A DNA stretch of 64,000 nucleotides. Origin: Brucella anthropi ATCC 49188. GTDB lineage: Bacteria > Pseudomonadota > Alphaproteobacteria > Rhizobiales > Rhizobiaceae. The stretch lies in NCBI RefSeq assembly GCF_000017405.1, contig NC_009667.1:1660001-1724000 (forward strand), written 5' to 3'. This document shows, piece after piece, positions 33,717 to 43,283 of the stretch; the first letter of the stretch is position 1; each line of letters opens with the position of its first letter. The position numbers were made by a program, and so were the translations under genes. A model generated the notes under the pieces. That model made no database searches. It worked only from the letters and a program-made list of their open reading frames with translations, and had not been told where the DNA came from.

Positions 33717-34211
33717 ATGCATATTCGCAAGGAAACGTCTGAAGACGCCGCCGAAATCCGTCACCTCACGGATGAGGCATTCCGCACCGTGGCTTATAGC
33801 AACCAGAAGGAAGGAGAGATCGTTGATGCGCTTCGCGCTACAAAGGCGCTCACTCTGTCGCTGGTTGCCGAAGATAAGGGCGAAATTCTGGGTCATGTCG
33901 CATTCTCGCCCGTCCTGATCGGTGGCGAGGACAAGGGCTGGTACGGGCTTGGCCCTGTTTCGGTCCGTCCAGACCGGCAAGGCGAGGGGATCGGCGGCAA
34001 GCTGATCCGTGAGGGCCTTGCGCAATTGCGTGCGGCTGGAGCTAAAGGCTGCGTTCTTCTGGGTGATCCCGGCTATTATGGTCGTTTCGGCTTCAAGGCC
34101 GATGCGCGGCTGAAACTGCCGGGTGTGCCCGCGGAATATTTCCAGTGTCTGGCCTTCGGGGCCGATATGCCACAGGGCGATGTCGCCTATCATGCCGCAT
34201 TCAATATATAA
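33717..34211 (+). CDS. yjhQ: GNAT acetyltransferase, YjhQ-like, partner of TopAI
   Basis: A 164-residue GNAT protein. Motif A is GLGPVSVRPDRQGEGIGGKLIREGLAQL (about residues 76-103) and the C-terminal block is LGDPGYYGRFGFKAD, as in YjhQ and related YhbS-type proteins. The ATG at 33717 has GAAGGAG upstream; the ribosome-binding site lies on and just after the stop codon of topAI, which would couple them. In E. coli YjhQ is the antitoxin of YjhX. Antitoxin function here is inferred from this order. A terminator at 34212-34237 serves this gene and hemF. Confidence 0.8.
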   Translation: MHIRKETSEDAAEIRHLTDEAFRTVAYSNQKEGEIVDALRATKALTLSLVAEDKGEILGHVAFSPVLIGGEDKGWYGLGPVSVRPDRQGEGIGGKLIREGLAQLRAAGAKGCVLLGDPGYYGRFGFKADARLKLPGVPAEYFQCLAFGADMPQGDVAYHAAFNI

Positions 34212-34237
34212 AAAAGGGCCGGGAAACCGGCCCTTTT
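34212..34237. terminator. Bidirectional terminator between yjhQ and hemF
   Basis: AAAAGGGCCGG (34212-34222) pairs perfectly with CCGGCCCTTTT (34227-34237) around GAAA, with T runs on both strands, between convergent genes. Confidence 0.95.
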
Positions 34238-34249
34238 CATTCAGTACTG

Positions 34250-35350
<1,101 letters not shown>

Positions 35351-35412
35351 CTATCTTTCTCTACCTAGGGTTTGGAAGTCATTCATTTCCGGTTTTGCCG
35401 GGAGGGCATAGC

Positions 35413-35685
35413 ATGACAGCAGCACCGCCCCGTCCACCGCTCGAAGGCTTGCGCAAGCAGCTGCAGAAGAGTCGCGCCCAGAAAGGCCTGAAGCAAAGCC
35501 GGATGCCGCGCGACGGTTTCGTTCGCGAGACATTCACCCTGCCGAGGCTGGCGGCACGTGAAAAAGCGCGTGAATGGTTCGAGACATTCCCGAAAGCGGC
35601 CTACTGGACGGAAATCGAGAGCTGGTGCGAGCGCCCGGACGACGTGATCGAGTTCACCATGCGCCGGCTGGCGACTGCGGATTAG
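35413..35685 (+). CDS. Small conserved hypothetical protein
   Basis: A 90-residue soluble protein rich in Arg and Pro at the N-terminus (PPRPPLEGLRKQLQKSRAQKGLKQ), followed by a compact acidic/aromatic part (REWFETFPKAAYWTEIESWCERPDDVIEFTMRRL). GGGAGGGC precedes the ATG. Its codon use resembles the neighbours and it has no signal or membrane segment. I do not recognise a named family. It diverges from hemF. Confidence 0.75.
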   Translation: MTAAPPRPPLEGLRKQLQKSRAQKGLKQSRMPRDGFVRETFTLPRLAAREKAREWFETFPKAAYWTEIESWCERPDDVIEFTMRRLATAD

Positions 35686-35812
35686 CGAACTGGTTCAGCC
35701 TAGCGGCTTAATTCAATGAATCGAGATTCGAATTAGGACATTGTAAAAACGCCCCGCGGCAGAAGTCCGGGGTGCTTTCAATTTTGGGTTGTTATATCGT
35801 AACCCGTTTTGT

Positions 35813-35842
35813 CTCACGTTGAAAGTTGGGTTTCAACGTGAG
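35813..35842. repeat. Perfect 12-base inverted repeat downstream of the omptin pseudogene
   Basis: CTCACGTTGAAA (35813-35824) and TTTCAACGTGAG (35831-35842) pair exactly around GTTGGG. No T run follows on either strand. It may be the transcription end of the omptin gene or a border of acquired DNA. A GC-rich CCCCG/CGGGG hairpin at about 35751-35773 lies between it and the preceding gene. Confidence 0.6.
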
Positions 35843-35869
35843 CCTGTTCGAGACGATCTAAACGAAGTT

Positions 35870-36815
35870 CTAGAATTTTACTTTCAGGCCAGCTGATACA
35901 GTTGCTGCCTGAAGCGAAGCGCCAGCGCCATCTGACGCGAAGCTCATCGTGCTGTCGGCGTGATCGAAAATTTGGGTGTCGCCTCTCATTTTCATGTGCT
36001 TTTCAAACCCGGCAGTGACGTAAAGGCTTGTTTGTTCGTTAAACGAATAGGAAGCGTTGGCTTGAAGTTCAAAGAATGGCGCTCTGTTAAATGTGTCAAT
36101 GAAATGCAGATCGCGTAGCCAGTGATCGTCGAGATCTTTGCCGGAAACAGTGAGGCCAGCACGTCCAAGGGCACTGAACGACCATCGATCCACATTGGTG
36201 GTCCATTCGGAGCCAATGAAGAGTGCAGGCAAGCGCTGCTCGTAACTTATTACCTTTCCATCGGGGAGTGTGCTTGTGGTGTCACGAAAACCTTTTGAAC
36301 TGTAGACGTAATCACCGCCCGAGGCCGTCCATTTCACATTCGTATATTTAAATCCGCCATGAATATTCAATGTATTCTGCGGGTTGATAACGAAGTTATG
36401 CCCCAGGGCGACGTCAAAATTGATGTAACGGTCCAAATCGGTTTCGCTTTGAGAGTGATCTGTCCAGTTGTTAAAGTCGTATCCGCTGAAACCACTCGCG
36501 TCGGAAAGCCAGTCATAATCGTGTAAATTTCCGCTCCCAGTCAGACCGACCTTCAAGTTTCCTGAAAATGTAAGGGTCAGAACCAATGTCTGCTGTTATC
36601 TTGCCGCTTAAAACTGGCATCTGAGACTTCCAGATAAGATGACTTATTCTGTTGTCTTGGTCATATACTATTTCGTCGGCCTTGATCCAGGAGTATCCTA
36701 TGCCGCCAGAAAATGTATAATTTATATCTGTTGTTTTTTTATTTGAAATATCTGCCGAAATGGCATTGCTGCAGTTCAAAGAATATAAAAAAACAAAGAA
36801 TATAAGTTTCTTCAT
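35870..36815 (-). pseudogene. Omptin family outer-membrane protease, disrupted by a frameshift
   Basis: Two overlapping minus-strand frames together make one omptin (OmpT/Pla/PgtE family, surface aspartate-histidine endopeptidase). The first (36815 down to 36513) has a signal peptide and TFSGGIGYSWIKADEIVYD, then leaves frame. The second (from about 36586 to 35870) carries GSGNLHDYDW with the catalytic D-x-D pair, WTDHS, GGDYVYSSKGFRD, DLDDHWLRDL with the catalytic D-x-H, and a C-terminal beta strand ending in Phe. The break lies between about 36550 and 36595, near a T4 run; restoring two bases there gives a spacing equal to Pla. The region is AT-richer than its neighbours, suggesting transfer. 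A sequencing error is possible. Confidence 0.85.
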
Positions 36816-36939
36816 TATTTAGTCCCATATCAATTAGAGTGTAATTTGAGATGGAGTAATTTTTATAATACTTTGAATCAACCGCTTGTTTGAGCTGGCA
36901 ATTTTTATTCAAAAAACTGCCAGCTCAATGATTGGAGTT

Positions 36940-37977
36940 TTATTTCCCTGCAGTCTGCGGTGCTTTTTCCCACGCTTTCCAGTTCTGGATGATGCTGTCG
37001 GCATAGGCCTTCCCGACGCGATAGGCGTTGGTCGTGGCGAGCGGGAAGCCGCCGGAATTTGCGGCAAGCGATTCAGCAGCCGTCTGGTCCTTGCCCTGAC
37101 GGTCGAAGTTCGACGCGGTGCGCAGCAATGCGATGCGGTTGAAATCGAGCTTGCCAGCGTCGGCAGCCCGTTTCAGCGAGGTCAGTGTGGCATTGTCTTC
37201 CATCTGTGAGGTGCAGTAGTCGGCCTTGCCGTCGGTCAGAAGCTTCGACCATTCGGTCATGGCTTCGCCGAGCTTCGCGCCGTGCCAGTAGGTATCGCCC
37301 GAAGCCGTATCGCAGATTGTGACCTTTGGTGCGCCAGTCGCCGCTTCCTGCGTGTAGTGCTTGCGGTATTCCTTCGCTGCGTCGCTATCGAGAAGTTCGA
37401 TGCCCTTGGTTGTTGCCAGTGCGTAATCGGCCAGCTTGCCGTTCAGTTCGAAGACTTCAGTGCCCGCAGCCCATTTCGGCTTTTCGCCGGGCTTTGCAGC
37501 CCCGAGGCCGAAAAAGTCCGTTGGCCAGCCTTCCGGTGCTTCCCGAATGTCGATGCGGTGGTTCAGATTGGCATCGACGGAATATTTTGCCCAATGCGCC
37601 GATCCGAGTGTGCCGTGCTTCGGGTCGACACCGGCAATGCCAGCGATCAGAAAATAGGTATGCGAGAGGTCGAGCTTGTCGCTCAGCGCCATAGCCGCCG
37701 TCGCGCTTGCGGCATTGGCGAAGCCCATCGCCGTTGTCATGTGGCAGAGGCCTTCGGCGGTGCAGTCGATCTCTGGATATTCGGGGCTCAGGCCGGGCAG
37801 CTTGATCTTCTGCGTGAATTTTTCGCCTTCAAGCCATGGCTTGGCTTCTTCGCCGAACATGGTGATGACCATCACCTTTGGCGCGATGGGCGAAGCCTCC
37901 TTGGCGAAAGCCGGAGCACTTGCCAGCAGTGAAGCGGCGGAAGCAGCAAGAGTGAGTGTACGAACAGACAGGTTCAT
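36940..37977 (-). CDS. Purine nucleoside permease (NUP family), periplasmic
   Basis: A 345-residue protein with a signal peptide (LTLAASAASLLASAPAFA, cleavage near residue 25). The mature part is of the NUP type (PKVMVITMFGEEAKPWLEG, GMCHMTT-like GLCHMTTAMGFANAA, FLIAGIAGVDPKHGTLGSAHWAKYSVD). Yeast NUP transports purine nucleosides; the bacterial secreted forms resemble nucleoside phosphorylase folds, so the name may overstate a transport role. It is upstream of the broken omptin, with a 124-base AT-rich gap. Confidence 0.88.
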   Translation of the reverse strand: MNLSVRTLTLAASAASLLASAPAFAKEASPIAPKVMVITMFGEEAKPWLEGEKFTQKIKLPGLSPEYPEIDCTAEGLCHMTTAMGFANAASATAAMALSDKLDLSHTYFLIAGIAGVDPKHGTLGSAHWAKYSVDANLNHRIDIREAPEGWPTDFFGLGAAKPGEKPKWAAGTEVFELNGKLADYALATTKGIELLDSDAAKEYRKHYTQEAATGAPKVTICDTASGDTYWHGAKLGEAMTEWSKLLTDGKADYCTSQMEDNATLTSLKRAADAGKLDFNRIALLRTASNFDRQGKDQTAAESLAANSGGFPLATTNAYRVGKAYADSIIQNWKAWEKAPQTAGK

Positions 37978-38059
37978 GGACGAAGCGAGCCTTTCAGACC
38001 GGATGGGGCGGGGGTGCTTTGCGAAGCCGGTCCTTTCGCGAAGCGCAATTCTGGCGTTG

Positions 38060-38539
38060 TCATTCCTGTCGGAGGGAATCGACCTTGTCCCTCCGCTGGC
38101 GCAGAGCTTCGCCTGCCGTCATCGCAACCGAAACCGCAAGATTTAGCGATCTCGCGCCGGGCATCATCGGGATCAGAAGCCGTGCATCGGCGGAATTGTG
38201 GACATTGTCGGGAACGCCCGACGACTCACGCCCGAAGAGCAGAATGTCATTTTCCTGAAACCGATAATCCGTATAGGGGATCGCTGCCTTGGTAGACAGC
38301 AACACGATCCGGCGCTTGGCCTGCAGGCGCCAGTCTTCGAAGTGGTGCCAGTCCGCATGGCGAGTGAGGGTTGCCTGTTCCAGATAGTCCATGCCGGCGC
38401 GCTTCAGGGACCGGTCGGAAATGTCGAACCCGGCAGGTTCGATCAAGTCGACCGCGAAGCCGAGGCAAGCGGCCATACGCAGGATGGTTCCCGTGTTGCC
38501 GGGAATGTCGGGCTGGTAAAGTGCGACGCGCAGTTCCAT
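38060..38539 (-). CDS. trmL: tRNA (cytidine(34)-2'-O)-methyltransferase TrmL
   Basis: A 159-residue SPOUT methyltransferase that 2'-O-methylates the wobble base of certain tRNA-Leu. The start MELRVALYQPDIPGNTGTILRMAACLG and the knot motifs (LLFGRESSGVP, LLIPMMPGARSLNLAVSVAM) are diagnostic. The ATG at 38539 yields the family length; an in-frame start at 38695 would add 52 residues overlapping the divergent promoter region. It faces the ABC exporter gene at 38710. Confidence 0.95.
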   Translation of the reverse strand: MELRVALYQPDIPGNTGTILRMAACLGFAVDLIEPAGFDISDRSLKRAGMDYLEQATLTRHADWHHFEDWRLQAKRRIVLLSTKAAIPYTDYRFQENDILLFGRESSGVPDNVHNSADARLLIPMMPGARSLNLAVSVAMTAGEALRQRRDKVDSLRQE

Positions 38540-38709
38540 ATGATGCGGGTAACGCGAAATACAGATTGCCGCAAGCACCGAAGGCGGCAACAGCCGGAAC
38601 ATCAACAGCTCCGGTGTCGTGATTTCTACAGAAAACATCTGTAGAAATATTCCCGTTTTGTTCCTCTTCCGTCTTGGCAATTCTTCCGGGACCACCTAAA
38701 AGGTGCACC

Positions 38710-40566
38710 ATGTTCAGATGGTTTGAAAAACGACTCGAAGCTTATCCCGAAGAACCGCCGCGCGAGCCCCCGCGCGGACTGGTAGCCTTTTGCCTTTATT
38801 ATACCCGCGGCGCCTGGCCGTGGATCATCGGCATGGCGATCTTCACCACGCTCATCGCCGTGATCGAAGTGTCGCTCTTTGCCTTCATGGGCAATATTGT
38901 CGACTGGCTGTCACATCAGTCGCGCGAGACATTTCTGAGCAATGAAGGCTGGCGGCTTGCGCTGATTGCTGGTGTTGTTCTGGTCGTCCTTCCGGGCGTA
39001 GTATTGATCCATTCGCTGCTTATCCACCAGACATTGCTCGGCAATTATCCGATGCGCGTGCGCTGGCTGATGCACCGTTACCTGATCCGCCAGTCGATGG
39101 CTTTCTTTCAGGATGAGTTTGCCGGGCGCATTTCAACCAAGCTGATGCAGACTGCGCTCGCCGTTCGTGAAACGGTGATGAAGCTTCTGGACGTGCTCAA
39201 CTATGTGATCGTCTATTTCGCGGGCACGCTGTTCATTGCAGCGTCTGCGGACCTTGTCCTGATGATCCCGTTTGCCGTCTGGCTCGTCGTCTACATCATA
39301 TTGCTGCGTGTTTTCATCCCGCGTCTGCGCGTGATTTCGGAACAGCAGGCCGATGCGCGTTCATCGATGACGGGACGTATCGTTGACAGCTACACCAATA
39401 TCGCAACCGTGAAGCTTTTCTCGCATTCAAGCCGGGAAGAATCATATGTGAAGGAAAGCCTCGATGGCTTCCTCGGTACCGTGCATCGGCAGATGCGACT
39501 CATCACGTTGTTTCATTTCACGCTCTATATGGCGAACTGCATTCTGCTGTTTGCGGTGGGTGCAATCGGCATCCAGCTCTGGATGAATGAAGCGATTTCC
39601 GTCGGCGCCGTTGCTGTGGGCATCGGTCTGGTTTTGCGCCTCAACGGCATGTCGCAGTGGATCATGTGGGAAATGTCGGCCTTGTTCGAAAACATCGGCA
39701 CGGTTGAAGACGGGATCACGACGATTGCGCGTTCGCATGAGGTCGTGGACGTCCCCAATGCACCGGCATTGCAGGTGACCAGAGGCGAACTCGACTTCGA
39801 CAAGATCGGCTTCCATTACGGCAAGGGCAAAGGGGTTATCGAAAATCTCACGCTCACGATCCAGCCGGGCCAGAAAGTGGGCCTGGTTGGGCGGTCCGGT
39901 GCTGGCAAGTCCACGCTGGTCAATCTGCTGTTGCGCTTCTACGATCTGGAGAAGGGCCGCATTCTGATCGACGGGCAGGACATTTCCAAAGTCACGCAGG
40001 ATTCGCTTCGCGCCAATATCGGCATGGTGACGCAGGATACCTCGCTTCTGCATCGTTCGGTTCGTGAGAACATCATGTATGGGCGGCCGGATGCCACCGA
40101 AGAAATGCTCCAGCAGGCCATTCGTCTGGCGCAGGCCGACCAGTTCATTCCGCTGCTGACCGATCCGAAGGGACGGCAGGGGCTGGATGCGCATGTTGGT
40201 GAACGCGGTGTCAAGCTTTCCGGCGGACAGCGCCAGCGCATCGCCATTGCGCGTGTGATGCTGAAGGATGCGCCGATCCTCATTCTGGACGAGGCGACCT
40301 CGGCGCTCGATTCGGAAGTCGAAGCAGCCATTCAGGATAGTCTCAACACCTTGATGGAAGGCAAGACCGTGATTGCCATCGCGCACCGCCTTTCCACCAT
40401 TGCGGCACTTGATCGTCTGGTGGTGATGGACAAGGGGCGCATCGTCGAAGATGGCACGCATGAGGAACTTGTGGCGCTCGGCGGCATTTATGCAAGTCTA
40501 TGGGCCCGCCAGTCCGGCGGTTTCCTCGGCTTCGATGAAAATCCCGAGGATGCGCTGGCACAATAA
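38710..40566 (+). CDS. ABC exporter, fused membrane and ATPase domains (first of a pair)
   Basis: A 618-residue half-transporter with six membrane helices in the first about 330 residues and a C-terminal ATPase. Walker A is GRSGAGKST (about residue 397), the signature LSGGQRQR and Walker B LILDEATSALDSE. An AAAGGTG site precedes the ATG at 38710. The next gene encodes a close homologue 15 bases away, so they probably form a heterodimer. Substrate unknown; this MsbA/LmrA-like group exports lipids, drugs or peptides. Confidence 0.93.
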   Translation: MFRWFEKRLEAYPEEPPREPPRGLVAFCLYYTRGAWPWIIGMAIFTTLIAVIEVSLFAFMGNIVDWLSHQSRETFLSNEGWRLALIAGVVLVVLPGVVLIHSLLIHQTLLGNYPMRVRWLMHRYLIRQSMAFFQDEFAGRISTKLMQTALAVRETVMKLLDVLNYVIVYFAGTLFIAASADLVLMIPFAVWLVVYIILLRVFIPRLRVISEQQADARSSMTGRIVDSYTNIATVKLFSHSSREESYVKESLDGFLGTVHRQMRLITLFHFTLYMANCILLFAVGAIGIQLWMNEAISVGAVAVGIGLVLRLNGMSQWIMWEMSALFENIGTVEDGITTIARSHEVVDVPNAPALQVTRGELDFDKIGFHYGKGKGVIENLTLTIQPGQKVGLVGRSGAGKSTLVNLLLRFYDLEKGRILIDGQDISKVTQDSLRANIGMVTQDTSLLHRSVRENIMYGRPDATEEMLQQAIRLAQADQFIPLLTDPKGRQGLDAHVGERGVKLSGGQRQRIAIARVMLKDAPILILDEATSALDSEVEAAIQDSLNTLMEGKTVIAIAHRLSTIAALDRLVVMDKGRIVEDGTHEELVALGGIYASLWARQSGGFLGFDENPEDALAQ

Positions 40567-40581
40567 GGACAGAAGCCATTG

Positions 40582-42447
40582 ATGAAAGCGGTTTACAGCC
40601 TGTTCGAACGTTGGGTCGATCCCTTTCGTGAACCGGACCGGCTGAGACCGCCTTCAACGACGCTCGGCTTTCTGTGGCATTATGCGAGGCAAGCGAAATG
40701 GCCGCTCGCCGTTTCGCTTGCGGTTGGCGGATTGCTGCCGCTGGTCGAGGCGGGCCTGTTCTATTTCACAGGCAGGCTGGTCGATATTCTCGATCAGGCG
40801 GGGAAGGGTGGCGTCGAACGAAGCTGGTCGGCGCTTTTGCAGGCGGCAGGGCCAGAGCTTCTGTTCATGGGCATAACCGTCCTTGTAATCCGCCTCGTCG
40901 TGACGGCGATCAACACGCTGCTGGAAGACCAGACCTTGTCGCCGGGTTTCTACAATATGATCCGCTGGCAGGCGAACTCCTATGTTCTCCGCCAGTCCTA
41001 TGCCTTCTTCCAGAATGATTTTGCCGGGCGCATTGCCACCAAGGTCTGGCAGGCGGGGCAGGCGGCAGGCGATCTCATTGAAAGTCTCATTCAGGTCGTC
41101 TGGTTCATGGCGATCTACAGCATCACCACGCTGTTTCTGGTCGGTCGGCTCGACTGGCGGCTGGCAGTGGCGGTAGTCCTTTGGATCATTGCCTTCGGCT
41201 TCATCGCCTGGCGCTATCTGCCACGCATCCGCAAGCACGCCGAGGCTTCTGCCGAGGCGGGATCGATGATCAACGGGCGTATTGTCGACAGCTATTCCAA
41301 TATTCAGACGATCAAGCTCAATACCGCCGATGACGATGAGCGCTATCTGCGTGACGGTTTCGAGCGGTATCTCGGCGCAATTCTTCCGTTCATGCGTTCA
41401 CTCACCGGCGTTCGTGTTTCGCTCACCGCACTTTCCGGCCTGATGATCGTGACGGTTGCGGCGATTGCCATCGATTTGTGGACGCGCAATGCCATCACGG
41501 TCGGGCAGGTGTCGTTCACACTTGGCCTCGTGCTGCGCCTCAATATGCTCCTTGGCCGTCTCATGATGCAGCTCAATGGCATGCTGCGCCAGCTCGGACT
41601 GATCGAGAATTCCATGCGGCTGGTTTCTGCTCCGCTTGGTCTTGAGGATAGGCCCGGTGCCAAACCCTTGCAGGTGACAAAGGCGCGTATCGATGTTCAG
41701 GACGTCACGTTCCACTACGGCAAGGCGGCGGGCGTTCTCGACAATATCAACCTCACTGTGCGCGGTGGTGAACGCGTCGGTCTCGTCGGGCATTCCGGGG
41801 CGGGCAAGTCTACCCTCGTAAATCTCATCCTGCGCCTCTACGATGTCGAGAAAGGCGCGATCCTCGTGGACGGGCAGGACATTCGCGACGTCACCCAAAC
41901 CTCGCTGCGTCGGGCGGTCGCGGTCGTCAGTCAGGAAACTGCATTGCTGCACAGGTCGCTGCGCGACAACATCATGCTGGCGCGCGACGATGCGACCGAC
42001 GATGAACTGCTGCAGGCAGCACGTCAGGCCGAAGCCGATGGGTTCATTGCCAGTCTGGAGGATTTCCAGGGGCGGCGGTCGTTCGATGCCTTTGTGGGCG
42101 AGCGCGGCGTCAAGCTTTCCGGCGGGCAGCGCCAGCGCATTGCTATCGCTCGCGCTATTTTGAAGGACGCACCAATCCTCATCCTCGATGAGGCGACTTC
42201 CGCACTCGATTCGGAGGTCGAAGCTTCGATTCAGGAGAATTTGAAACGTCTTATGGATGGCAAGACGGTAATTGCGATTGCTCACCGCCTTTCCACCATC
42301 GCAGCGCTCGATCGTCTCGTTGTGATGGATCAAGGCCGCATCGTGGAGGAGGGAACGCATGACGAACTTATCGCCTGCGGTGGCATCTATGCGGGACTTT
42401 GGGCCCGCCAGTCGGGCGGTTTCATAGGGAGGAACGGAGAAAGCTGA
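40582..42447 (+). CDS. ABC exporter, fused membrane and ATPase domains (second of a pair)
   Basis: A 621-residue half-transporter homologous to the preceding one, with Walker A GHSGAGKST, LSGGQRQR and LILDEATSALDSE. Both ATPase sites look complete, unlike many heterodimeric exporters with one degenerate site. The ATG at 40582 follows AGGACAG; a TTG one codon earlier is in frame. Both C-termini end in WARQSGGF(L/I)G, showing recent common origin. It is followed by the petABC leader region. Confidence 0.93.
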   Translation: MKAVYSLFERWVDPFREPDRLRPPSTTLGFLWHYARQAKWPLAVSLAVGGLLPLVEAGLFYFTGRLVDILDQAGKGGVERSWSALLQAAGPELLFMGITVLVIRLVVTAINTLLEDQTLSPGFYNMIRWQANSYVLRQSYAFFQNDFAGRIATKVWQAGQAAGDLIESLIQVVWFMAIYSITTLFLVGRLDWRLAVAVVLWIIAFGFIAWRYLPRIRKHAEASAEAGSMINGRIVDSYSNIQTIKLNTADDDERYLRDGFERYLGAILPFMRSLTGVRVSLTALSGLMIVTVAAIAIDLWTRNAITVGQVSFTLGLVLRLNMLLGRLMMQLNGMLRQLGLIENSMRLVSAPLGLEDRPGAKPLQVTKARIDVQDVTFHYGKAAGVLDNINLTVRGGERVGLVGHSGAGKSTLVNLILRLYDVEKGAILVDGQDIRDVTQTSLRRAVAVVSQETALLHRSLRDNIMLARDDATDDELLQAARQAEADGFIASLEDFQGRRSFDAFVGERGVKLSGGQRQRIAIARAILKDAPILILDEATSALDSEVEASIQENLKRLMDGKTVIAIAHRLSTIAALDRLVVMDQGRIVEEGTHDELIACGGIYAGLWARQSGGFIGRNGES

Positions 42448-42612
42448 AAGCTTTCCACTGTCTGTAATGCGTTATCGCTTTGCTGTGCATTCCCTGAATT
42501 GAGCAAGCAAATCCGCCTGCGACATCGTGCCGTCATAAGGGGTTGGTGTCTGGACAAGCGATTTTTACGCGCATAAACCGGATAGTGAAATGGAGGGAAT
42601 TTCGTCCTGTGA

Positions 42613-42647
42613 GCACTTGCAGGACTACTTTTGCGCAAGTGCAAAAG
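42613..42647. promoter_or_regulatory. Overlapping inverted repeats upstream of petABC
   Basis: GCACTTGC (42613-42620) is the inverse complement of GCAAGTGC (42635-42642). The latter overlaps a second repeat, CTTTTGC (42628-42634) with GCAAAAG (42641-42647). TTGCGCAAGTGCAA (42631-42644) has the TTG-N8-CAA frame of an FNR-type site but not the inner bases. A 15-codon ORF (42674-42721), preceded by GGGGAGAG, overlaps the petA start. Confidence 0.4.
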
Positions 42648-42698
42648 AGGACGAGGGGAGAGTTCAATTGAACATGCAGGTTGAAAAGGAATTGGCAC

Positions 42699-43262
42699 GT
42701 GAGCGCACACGACACGGCTGAGCCGACACGGCGTGATTTTTTGTATATTGCGACGGGAATGGCCGGTGTCGTCGGAGTTGGCGGACTGGCCTGGCCGTTT
42801 ATCGACCAGATGCGTCCGGACGCTTCGACACTCGCGGCTGCGTCCATCGAGGTTGATGTTTCGTCCCTGACGGAAGGAGCATCACTAACTGTCAAATGGC
42901 GTGGTAAGCCGGTTTTCATTCGTAACCGCTCCGCCAAGGAAATCGAGGATGCCAAGACAACCGCTCTTGGTGATCTCAAGGATCAGAACGCACGCAACGC
43001 CAACCTCGCAGCGGATGCGCAGGCGACCGATGTCGCCCGCTCGGCAGGCGAGGGCAAGGAAAACTGGCTGGTGATGATCGGCGTGTGTACCCATCTGGGT
43101 TGCGTGCCGCTCGGTGAATCCGGTTCTTTCGGTGGCTGGTTCTGCCCATGCCATGGCTCGACCTATGACACTGCCGGACGTATCCGCAGTGGTCCGGCTC
43201 CGGAGAACATGCACATTCCGCAATATGCGTTCGCTTCCGATACGGTCATCAGGATCGGCTAA
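42699..43262 (+). CDS. petA: Ubiquinol-cytochrome c reductase iron-sulfur (Rieske) subunit
   Basis: A 187-residue Rieske protein of the cytochrome bc1 complex that passes electrons from ubiquinol to cytochrome c1. An N-terminal twin-Arg segment ([23 protein letters not shown]) forms the single membrane anchor and Tat-type signal. The 2Fe-2S ligands are in CTHLGC and CPCHGS. The GTG at 42699 is chosen because AAGGA lies at the right distance and the product then starts [14 protein letters not shown]. It is first in petABC. Confidence 0.95.
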   Translation: MSAHDTAEPTRRDFLYIATGMAGVVGVGGLAWPFIDQMRPDASTLAAASIEVDVSSLTEGASLTVKWRGKPVFIRNRSAKEIEDAKTTALGDLKDQNARNANLAADAQATDVARSAGEGKENWLVMIGVCTHLGCVPLGESGSFGGWFCPCHGSTYDTAGRIRSGPAPENMHIPQYAFASDTVIRIG

Positions 43263-43283
43263 CAGGTCTTGGGGAGAGAAGAC

